Source: Planctomycetota bacterium (GTDB lineage: Bacteria > Planctomycetota > Brocadiia > SM23-32). From it: a DNA stretch of 6,956 nucleotides. Below, in pieces: positions 1-5,880 of this stretch. The stretch covers positions 1 through 6,956 of the forward strand of contig JAGXLK010000117.1 in NCBI GenBank assembly GCA_018334735.1, given 5' to 3'. The notes under the pieces were generated by a model that saw nothing but the letters and a program-made list of their open reading frames with translations, ran no database searches and was not told the origin of the DNA. Within the stretch, counting starts at the first letter, position 1, and every line of letters starts with the position of its first letter. The position numbers and the translations under genes were made by a program.

Positions 1-1002
1 GACGAAAAGCAGATACAGTACCACCGCCTCCCCCGCCAGTAGTATGGCCTCCGTCGGCCGGGATCCCCTCATCGCGACCGCCAGAACTCCCACCGCCGTC
101 GAAAACCCGATGATATACGCGACGGCTTCTCCTTCCCCGAATCCCGCCTCCACCAGGCGGTGCGATAGGTGATCGTGACCGCGATACGTAATGGCATCTC
201 GCAATCCTTTTGTTTCGCGGGAAAAATACCGCGTCAGTAGCACATACGCCAGATCGAGCAAGGGTACGCTCAGAATCAGGATTGGTACCAGAGATGCCTT
301 GACGGGATGGGTCGACCAGCCCCCGAGAACTCCTATTGCCGCCAGAATATAGCCCAGCACAAAAGACCCGGAATCGCCCAGGAAAACGCGCGCCGGAGGA
401 CGGTTAAAAACGAGAAAACCCCCGACCGATCCCGCCAGAACGATTGAAATTGCCGCGAGATCCGTCTGGCCGGTTTGTATACCGATGAAAAAGAACATAA
501 GCGCGGCCATAAACGATATTCCCCCCGCCAGGCCGTCCATATTGTCAATAGCGTTCAGCGCGCTTACCACCCCGACAACCCACAACAGGGTGACAAGATA
601 GTTCAGCCACAGCGCGTCGAAAAACGAAACGACAACGCCCTGGGTGGCCATCCCGAGCGTGGCGAGGGCGAGACAGAGCAGTTTCACAACGGCACTGATC
701 CGGCGGATATCGTCCACCATACCGATAAACATCACAAAAGCGCCCCCCATCATAAGCGTCAGATATGCTTTATCGCAGTCGTGGCATACCATCAGCGTCA
801 GAACCCCGGCCAGCCATATCGCAGGGCCGCCCAATCGAGGTGTGGATTCGCTGTGAGTTTTGTCGGGCGCCGGTTCATCCATCACCCCCAGTCGTCTGCA
901 GAGCGCTATTGACAGTCGCGTGAACACAAACGAAAGGATAAGCGAAACCGCGAAACTTGACGCATAAACCATCAAATATGGGAACTGCGAGTGCGAGATC
1001 AT
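1..1002 (-). CDS. WecA/TagO-like polyprenyl-phosphate sugar-1-phosphate transferase, 3' end cut by the window
   Basis: 334 residues are visible with no stop; only the extreme C-terminus appears to be missing. This polytopic inner-membrane enzyme of the MraY/WecA superfamily transfers a HexNAc-1-phosphate (typically GlcNAc-1-P) from a UDP-sugar to undecaprenyl phosphate, starting glycan assembly. I translated the frame by hand: it opens with MISHSQFPYLMVYAS and a first membrane helix, then RRLGVMDEPAPDKTHSESTPRLGG (about 36-59), typical of the superfamily. Catalytic landmarks are all present: GMVDD with D97-D98, NAIDNMDGLAGG (150-161), the Mg-binding GDSGS (209-213), and a cytoplasmic His motif DHLSHRL (277-283). 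About ten or eleven hydrophobic helices can be counted. NAIDNMDG and the His loop favour WecA/TagO over MraY, so a surface glycan rather than peptidoglycan is likely. The ATG at 1002 overlaps the WbqC-family stop (ATGA), and the first membrane helix begins right after it. Confidence 0.94.
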   Translation of the reverse strand, partial: MISHSQFPYLMVYASSFAVSLILSFVFTRLSIALCRRLGVMDEPAPDKTHSESTPRLGGPAIWLAGVLTLMVCHDCDKAYLTLMMGGAFVMFIGMVDDIRRISAVVKLLCLALATLGMATQGVVVSFFDALWLNYLVTLLWVVGVVSALNAIDNMDGLAGGISFMAALMFFFIGIQTGQTDLAAISIVLAGSVGGFLVFNRPPARVFLGDSGSFVLGYILAAIGVLGGWSTHPVKASLVPILILSVPLLDLAYVLLTRYFSRETKGLRDAITYRGHDHLSHRLVEAGFGEGEAVAYIIGFSTAVGVLAVAMRGSRPTEAILLAGEAVVLYLLFV

Positions 1003-1703
1003 TTGATTTCATTCCCCCCGACGAGAATGTCGCAACTATCAGGACCACAATTAAAAAGCAGATCGATCGCCGACATGTGCGATTCAAACCCTTCAAAACA
1101 CTGTGGATACGTCGGATGTTTGTAGGCCTGGACCAGATTATCGATCCCGGCCGATTCAATTTTTTCAAAGTCCGCATAATCTCCTCCATGTTCGCCATGA
1201 AGATACGTATCGGCACCCGTCTTCTTGCAGATATCGACGATCAACCCCGTCCCCTCCCCAGCGATCTCTTCCTGCGATGCGATTTGCACCGGCACGTCAA
1301 TTCCCAACTGGTCGAGGAGATACCGGATCAGGGTTATGTTCAGATTGCACAACATCTCCCACTCTCTCTCGTAAACGGACTTGAAAAAGTCAGCGTATCG
1401 GTCGAAAAATGGCGCGTTGTGGTAATTGTATTCGATCGACCGCCAGTGTTTGCCACGCCAGTGCTCCCGGTTATTGATGCGGGCCTCGTTGATATTCTGA
1501 TGGTATTTCCCTTTGGTCAGAACCGGCACCGTCAACCACTGCCAGCCGTCGTGGTTGCGGATTTTATTGCGATTCTGCCAGCCGAAAGGACCGCGTTTCA
1601 CGTATTGCACGTTGTCGACAATGACGAAGACATCTCCCGCCGCAATTTTGGCGAAAAAGCCGAGGTATGGCAGATAGTTCGGCTGATGCCCGACGGCGAT
1701 CAT
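999..1703 (-). CDS. WbqC-family protein
   Basis: 234 residues, the normal size for the WbqC-like family, which is named from an O-antigen cluster gene; its reaction is not established to my knowledge. Diagnostic stretches are AVGHQPNYLPYLGFFAKI (3-20), DVFVIVDNVQYVKRGPFGWQNRNKI (24-48), WLTVPVLTKG (56-65), HWRSIEYNYHNAPFF (86-100), YLHGEHGGDY (167-176) and the ending LLFNCGPDS (215-223). The conserved His, Asn, Gln, Arg and Lys residues suggest a binding or catalytic pocket rather than a structural role. No signal peptide or membrane helix is seen, so it is probably cytoplasmic. Its start codon overlaps the aminotransferase stop (ATGA), and WbqC-type genes often neighbour DegT aminotransferases, so the two probably act on the same sugar, for instance in modifying the new amino group. 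That last step is inference only. Confidence 0.9.
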   Translation of the reverse strand: MIAVGHQPNYLPYLGFFAKIAAGDVFVIVDNVQYVKRGPFGWQNRNKIRNHDGWQWLTVPVLTKGKYHQNINEARINNREHWRGKHWRSIEYNYHNAPFFDRYADFFKSVYEREWEMLCNLNITLIRYLLDQLGIDVPVQIASQEEIAGEGTGLIVDICKKTGADTYLHGEHGGDYADFEKIESAGIDNLVQAYKHPTYPQCFEGFESHMSAIDLLFNCGPDSCDILVGGNEIK

Positions 1704-2734
1704 CCTTTAAGGACCTCCTCCATCGCGTCCAAAATCACTCCGACATCCTCGTCTGAAAGCGCTGGATAGAGCGGGACCGAGACGATTTCTCGGTGTGCTC
1801 TCTCCGCAACCGGATAGTCCGTTGGGTCGAGTCCGAGATAGCAATGAATCGGCCGGTAGATGGGCCGTTTCGCTTCCACTCCTCGCTCCTCAAAAGCCGA
1901 GATGGCGTCCTCCGCGCCCTGCGGAGCGCGGATCAGATATCGGAAATAAACGCCCTCTCCCTGCGGGTCGACCGCATATTTTCCCGCTATTTCATGGTAG
2001 CGTCTTGCAAGTTGGCGTCGCTTCTCGATGAACCGGGGTAATTTACCCCACTGTGCCAGGCCGATAGCCGCGTTCAAATCAGACAGCGACACGTGGAATC
2101 GCGGCTCATACTCTTCCCGTTCGTCAAATTCGCGCAGGTCCCGGGCGCGGGCGATCAACTTCTCTTCCGAAGAAACAAGCATCCCGCCGTAGCCGGTCGT
2201 CAGCATTTTCGTCGCATAAAATGACAGCACCGAACAATCTCCCACCTCCCCCACTCTCAGGCCATCCCGTCTGCCGCCGATACATTGGGCAAGGTCCTCA
2301 ATCACCGGGGCATTTACATCAGTCAGCCCGCGCAAGTCGGCAGGATTGCCGAAATTATGCACAAGAACAACGGCTCCGGTCCGCGGGCCAATACCCTCAA
2401 GAACAGTCTCCACTTCCATAACCAGATCTTTTTCTGCCACGTCCACGACGCGCGGCGCGCAACCGGCCCATTTCACAGCATCCAGAAGAGAGGTGCAGGC
2501 GTATGAGGGGATGACAACTTCGCTGTTCTCCTCAACTCCCAGAGCACGCAGACAGAGCGCAAGCGCCGCCGTTCCACATGCCGTTGCGACCCCGTGGTTT
2601 TGTTCCAGATCCCGGGCGACGGTTTGCTCCAGTTCCGCCACACGGGGGCCTTCCGAAAGAAAACCGGAGCGAAGAACCTCGATTGCCGCTTGTTCTTCTT
2701 CCGGACCGAGGTCTGGCATTGAATGGGGTATCAT
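1700..2734 (-). CDS. DegT/DnrJ/EryC1/StrS family PLP-dependent sugar aminotransferase
   Basis: 344-residue cytoplasmic aminotransferase, expected to transfer an amino group (usually from glutamate) to a keto sugar nucleotide, giving an amino-deoxy sugar donor for the surface glycan. Family features run in order: PHSMPDLGPEEEQAAIEVLRSGFLSEGPRVAELE at the N-terminus; GVATACGTAALALCLRAL (48-65), the phosphate-binding loop region; EVVIPSYACTSLLDAV (72-87); VIEDLAQCIGG (144-154), with D147 expected to pair with the PLP ring nitrogen; SFYATKMLTTGYGGML (171-186), with K176 as the Schiff-base lysine; and RPIYRPIHCYLGL (290-302) near the active site. The ending VSVPLYPALSDEDVGVILDAM is classic. It is somewhat shorter than the common 370-400 residues but no core motif is missing. 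The ATG at 2734 lies 10 bases after the deacetylase stop, with no strong ribosome-binding site; ATG 2719 is a less likely alternative. Which carbon is aminated cannot be told from sequence. Confidence 0.95.
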   Translation of the reverse strand: MIPHSMPDLGPEEEQAAIEVLRSGFLSEGPRVAELEQTVARDLEQNHGVATACGTAALALCLRALGVEENSEVVIPSYACTSLLDAVKWAGCAPRVVDVAEKDLVMEVETVLEGIGPRTGAVVLVHNFGNPADLRGLTDVNAPVIEDLAQCIGGRRDGLRVGEVGDCSVLSFYATKMLTTGYGGMLVSSEEKLIARARDLREFDEREEYEPRFHVSLSDLNAAIGLAQWGKLPRFIEKRRQLARRYHEIAGKYAVDPQGEGVYFRYLIRAPQGAEDAISAFEERGVEAKRPIYRPIHCYLGLDPTDYPVAERAHREIVSVPLYPALSDEDVGVILDAMEEVLKG

Positions 2735-2744
2735 GGGCGCCCGT

Positions 2745-3473
2745 TCAGATAACGAATCTGAGACAGCAGAAGGCTTCAGCGGCTTCTGCGGAAATCTCGC
2801 TGCCCCTCAGCCGCACGAGTCTCTCAAGGTTCTCAGCGCTGCAGTGATGCGGCGAAGGACGTTGCTGGGACTCGTGCATTTTGAGTGCCTGGATTTTGAC
2901 GTCAAGAAATTCGGATATATCCACGTAAAAGTTCGCGTGGAATTTGTCCCGGTCAACGTTCCAGAACAACGTGGGGTTATCGTAGGCCAAAACCGTTGAG
3001 GGAAAGGCTTTCACCCCAGGCGTGCCGGGCCGACACGCCGTGAAACCAGCCTCGAAAACCGCCACGTGATCCTGGTTGTAGGAGTGGGCCGGCAACATAA
3101 CCATCGTGGGTTGCAGGTTATCGAGAGATATCTCGCTCTCTCGCTCGATAATCCCGATCAAATCGCGCCGCGGCATCTGATCGAGCCGCAGATGCTTTTC
3201 CGAATCGCGGAAGACGATATCCCAGCCATCGAGATCCAGGAACTCGGCCGTGCGTTCAAATTCCTCCTCCCGCACATCTCCTCTGACGACACCATCTTCG
3301 CCGTTGTACTGATCGAGGTCCCCGACAGTAAAGGCCATTACATAGGCTTCTCCCCCCAGTTTCTTCACTTTTGCGAGGGTGCCCGCGCAGCCAAACGCTT
3401 CATCGTCCGCGTGCGGACTCAGCACAAGCACTTTCTGTCTGGCGAGGAACTCATCACTGGCTTTCGTATTCAT
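2745..3473 (-). CDS. PIG-L (LmbE-like) family zinc deacetylase
   Basis: 242-residue protein of the family that removes N-acetyl groups from GlcNAc-containing lipids, sugar conjugates and glycans (compare PIG-L, MshB and BshB). VLVLSPHADDEAFGCAGTL (15-33) is the family signature; by analogy with MshB, H21, D24 and H136 (in YNQDHVAVFEAG) bind zinc and D23 is the catalytic base, so all key residues are present. The C-terminal blocks FLDVKIQALKMHESQ (189-203) and RGSEISAEAAEAF (223-235) are also typical, and the length is normal. The frame is open further upstream to 3605, but that extension is antisense-like filler inside the preceding gene. The ATG at 3473 forms an ATGA overlap with the PHP-like gene's stop and sits just before the first conserved strand, so it is the preferred start. 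No signal peptide, so cytoplasmic. In this cluster it probably deacetylates a nucleotide-linked or lipid-linked amino sugar; the exact substrate is inferred only by context. Confidence 0.93.
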   Translation of the reverse strand: MNTKASDEFLARQKVLVLSPHADDEAFGCAGTLAKVKKLGGEAYVMAFTVGDLDQYNGEDGVVRGDVREEEFERTAEFLDLDGWDIVFRDSEKHLRLDQMPRRDLIGIIERESEISLDNLQPTMVMLPAHSYNQDHVAVFEAGFTACRPGTPGVKAFPSTVLAYDNPTLFWNVDRDKFHANFYVDISEFLDVKIQALKMHESQQRPSPHHCSAENLERLVRLRGSEISAEAAEAFCCLRFVI

Positions 3474-4990
3474 CGTCCGATTTCCCCGGGATAAATGAAA
3501 ATGGGATTCGTCACAATCTCGCCCGTTCGGCGACCTCTCAACCTCAGGCGAAAATATGTCATCCTCGCGGGATCGGTTCGCCGAACCTTGAAAACTCCAG
3601 ACCACTCCTCGCCTGATTTCTGGCGTTCGATCACAATCTTTTCCTCATCTTTCACCCGCTTTTCCTGTATCAGCTGCAGAAAAACAGTATCACCCGTTTT
3701 TTCTGCAAGTCTCGCCCTGATTTTGACATGTATTTTCAGTTTTTGCGAATCGGTTCGGACCGATTCCATAAACCCATGCCCCCGGCCGTCCCCCTCGGAG
3801 ACCGAGAAATCGAGAAGCTCGATGCGGCCATCACGCCCACGGGCTCTGGCATACATGCGACCTGTGGTCAGCGCGCGCATCACGGACTCGGGAGACAAAT
3901 CCGGCATCAGCAGAATCGTTTCCCGCGCATCGAGTCGCTCTCCTGTATGATAATCGCTTTCCGAAACGACGTGCAAGGGCGATTCCCGCTCCTCCCGGCA
4001 GTATTCCACGAGGGTCCTGTCCCACAACTTGCCCGGTTTGCAGGCCGTGCGGGCGTCGGCGTAAATGCCCGCGAAACCCGAGGCCCCGGTCGTCTCCTCC
4101 ACATGATTCAGATAAGGCCGCGTCACGAGTCGGACGCCGTTAATCGTCTCTTCGTGCGTTATTTCCGGCGCCGACCAGAACGCGAGAGCACCTTCCTGCA
4201 CGGAAAGCCAGTCAAGATACTGCTGAAACGGCTCCGGGCCATTGGTCGGAGAATACTGGTCGCGGGCCACTCTTTCCGCAAAAGGATAGCCTGAAAGCAG
4301 CAGGACGAAGCCCCCGGCCGACACAAAAAGGCCCAGCCAGCGCATTCTCGGGTCCCTGATATCTTTTTGGGTGCCCTGTTCATCGACATATTCGAAACCT
4401 TTCCGGCGGCGGATCCATATTCCCAGCAACACCAGGAGTCCCGGAAGCAATTTCACGAAACTCATGACCGTCCAGCGTCTGGGGCCATCTGGATTGGCCG
4501 TGACCGGCATTTTGCGAATCCGCGCTGGATCGTCAAGACCCACAACTGTCAGTTGTTCGCTCCACTGGTGAACGGAAAAATCCTTACGACCCGGCCAACC
4601 CTCCCAGTAATAATGCGGCGCGACGTCGAGTCCGGGAACAATCACAAGATCGGGATGCGCACGCTGGATTTTGCGCAGCCTTGCCAGATAATTCGAGACT
4701 CCGTAACTCATAACCGAGGGCCTGGACTTGGTGAACTTGAAAAGTCCTCGAAATCCGGGGATACCCCACTCCCCCCGCACGAGGAACTGATCGCTGAAAA
4801 CCAGCACGTCGATCCCCTGTTCTTCGGCCATTTGGGCGATCTCTTCGGGTGTGCGGGAACCGGCACTGATGGTCGTGTTAATGCGGAAAACGCAGCGGTA
4901 GGGACGCAGCTCGCGCTCGTCTTCGCCGGCCTCAACGGTTCCCGATAGAAGGAGAATCAATCCGATAATGAAAAGGCTTTTCCGCATCAC
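3470..4990 (-). CDS. Membrane-anchored PHP-like protein, probably lacking the canonical metal site
   Basis: 506 residues, not characterised as far as I know. Residues 5-20 form a signal peptide or anchor (KSLFIIGLILLLSG, with a possible cut after TVEA). Residues 30-165 look like the first half of a PHP phosphoesterase domain: YRCVFRINTTISAGS sits where HxHTxxSDG is expected, IDVLVFSDQF (60-69) replaces the usual ...TDH, and VIVPGLDVAP (116-125) matches PGxE. Two hydrophobic helices (about 175-193 and 218-236) flank a basic loop (RRRKGFEYVD...RMR), placing the loop inside and both flanks outside by the positive-inside rule. The second half contains FWSAPE (271-276) and SESDYH (343-348), where PHP proteins keep late metal ligands, then SPESVMRALTTGRMYA (366-381) and a beta-rich tail ending TNPIFIYP. 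Canonical ligands appear as R36, N38, Q68, D122 and A274; D346 and H348 remain. The start may be GTG 4990 or ATG 4987, directly at the methyltransferase stop. Function unknown; perhaps a glycan-related binding protein or an altered hydrolase. Confidence 0.8.
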   Translation of the reverse strand: MMRKSLFIIGLILLLSGTVEAGEDERELRPYRCVFRINTTISAGSRTPEEIAQMAEEQGIDVLVFSDQFLVRGEWGIPGFRGLFKFTKSRPSVMSYGVSNYLARLRKIQRAHPDLVIVPGLDVAPHYYWEGWPGRKDFSVHQWSEQLTVVGLDDPARIRKMPVTANPDGPRRWTVMSFVKLLPGLLVLLGIWIRRRKGFEYVDEQGTQKDIRDPRMRWLGLFVSAGGFVLLLSGYPFAERVARDQYSPTNGPEPFQQYLDWLSVQEGALAFWSAPEITHEETINGVRLVTRPYLNHVEETTGASGFAGIYADARTACKPGKLWDRTLVEYCREERESPLHVVSESDYHTGERLDARETILLMPDLSPESVMRALTTGRMYARARGRDGRIELLDFSVSEGDGRGHGFMESVRTDSQKLKIHVKIRARLAEKTGDTVFLQLIQEKRVKDEEKIVIERQKSGEEWSGVFKVRRTDPARMTYFRLRLRGRRTGEIVTNPIFIYPGEIGR

Positions 4991-5880
4991 GATTGTTTTC
5001 GCTTTCGAGCATAGACGGTTATGGAGGAACCCGTCAGTTTTTGGCCACGGGTCAGAAATCGCTCCAGTTCAGCTTTCCAGAACCACGCGTGTCGTCGGAA
5101 CCGTTCCAGAAACCCTCCGGCGCTGCGCGGGATCGCATTTTGCATCTTCAGGACTTTAAAACCCGTTTTACGGAGCAGTTTCCGGATGGTGGACGTATTG
5201 TAATCGTACAGGTGGCGTGGCGGATTTATCAAAAAAAAGCGGCGGCCGAAATTTCCAAGCAAAGCGAGCATCCGATCGACTTTCACGTTGGCGTTGGGCA
5301 CGCGCAATATGAGGTAACCGCCGGGACGAAGCAGTCTGGCGGCATGGGAGAGGACGGCGGTCGGGTTGGGCACATGTTCCAGAACGTACCACAGGGTGGC
5401 CGCCCCAAAACTCCCCCTGGCGAACGGCGCATCCTCCACGTGGCCGGAATGGACCTCAAGATTCAGTTTTTCGCTGGCATACCGGGCCGCATCGGGGGAC
5501 GGTTCGACTCCGACACATTCCCAACCGGTCTCCCGCATCATACGGAGAAAAAAGCCGTGGGCACAACCGACATCCAGCACGCGGTCGGGTTTCATGACAG
5601 AGTTGAGAAAATCCACTCCTTCTTTTTGGAACGGTCGCCGCATCTGTTCTTCCCAGAGGTCTTCGCTTTCGGGCTGGAAATAATCCGCGTAGAACCGTGT
5701 CATTTCGTCGGGGGTAGGTCGTGGGTTGCAAAAAACGAGTCCACAATCCCGGCATCGGACCATCCAGAACCCATTTTCCTCCACCACCCGCCGGTGCGAA
5801 TTCCCGCCGCAGAGGTCACAGAGTACAGTCTCCACCTCCTCCCATTCCCAATCGGTATGTTCCAGTTCGGGATTAACCAC
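4987..5880 (-). CDS. Class I SAM-dependent methyltransferase with N-terminal zinc ribbon
   Basis: 297-residue protein, likely a cytoplasmic methyltransferase acting on a sugar nucleotide or glycan intermediate. Residues 21-46 form a Cys4 zinc ribbon (C21-x2-C24 and C43-x2-C46), followed by NPRPTPDEM, common in this subfamily. The Rossmann-like methyltransferase domain starts near 98: VLDVGCAHGFF (101-111) is the SAM-binding glycine-rich motif I, GVEPSP (124-129) holds the acidic residue expected to bind the ribose hydroxyls, LWYVLEHVPNP (163-173) is the motif IV region, and LLRPGGYLILRVPN (183-196) is the motif VI region. A C-terminal part (PPRHLYDYNTSTIRKLLRKTGF, 220-241) is typical of Methyltransf_23-like proteins. 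The start is GTG at 5880: an in-frame stop lies six codons upstream and no ATG comes before the zinc ribbon. Only a weak GGA-type ribosome-binding site is seen, so coupling to the preceding gene is likely. The target atom (O, N or C) and substrate are unknown. Confidence 0.92.
   Translation of the reverse strand: MVNPELEHTDWEWEEVETVLCDLCGGNSHRRVVEENGFWMVRCRDCGLVFCNPRPTPDEMTRFYADYFQPESEDLWEEQMRRPFQKEGVDFLNSVMKPDRVLDVGCAHGFFLRMMRETGWECVGVEPSPDAARYASEKLNLEVHSGHVEDAPFARGSFGAATLWYVLEHVPNPTAVLSHAARLLRPGGYLILRVPNANVKVDRMLALLGNFGRRFFLINPPRHLYDYNTSTIRKLLRKTGFKVLKMQNAIPRSAGGFLERFRRHAWFWKAELERFLTRGQKLTGSSITVYARKRKQS

Noticed and set aside
333..548. A 71-codon minus-strand frame inside the WecA-like gene
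   Set aside because: It is out of frame with the long open frame carrying DD, NAIDNMDG and GDSG motifs, and shows no motif of its own.
875..1216. A 113-codon minus-strand frame spanning the WbqC/WecA-like junction, considered as a possible frameshifted gene
   Set aside because: Both flanking genes read through this region in their own frames with conserved ends and starts, so no frameshift is needed.
957..1769. A 270-codon plus-strand open frame across the WbqC-family gene and both of its junctions
   Set aside because: Antisense to conserved coding sequence on the minus strand, running over three genes, with no domain of its own.
2346..2999. A 217-codon plus-strand open frame across the aminotransferase and deacetylase genes
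   Set aside because: Its translation is rich in Ser, Arg and Thr without any motif, and it runs through two well-supported minus-strand genes.
3474..3605. A 44-codon upstream extension of the deacetylase frame
   Set aside because: It lies wholly within the preceding gene, lacks conserved residues, and the ATGA overlap at 3470-3473 gives a start that fits the family's usual N-terminus.
5230..5239. A run of eight A (T on the coding strand) inside the methyltransferase gene, considered as a slippage or frameshift site
   Set aside because: Conserved sequence continues in the same frame on both sides (...NFGRRFFLINPPRHLYDYN...), so there is no sign of a programmed or accidental shift.
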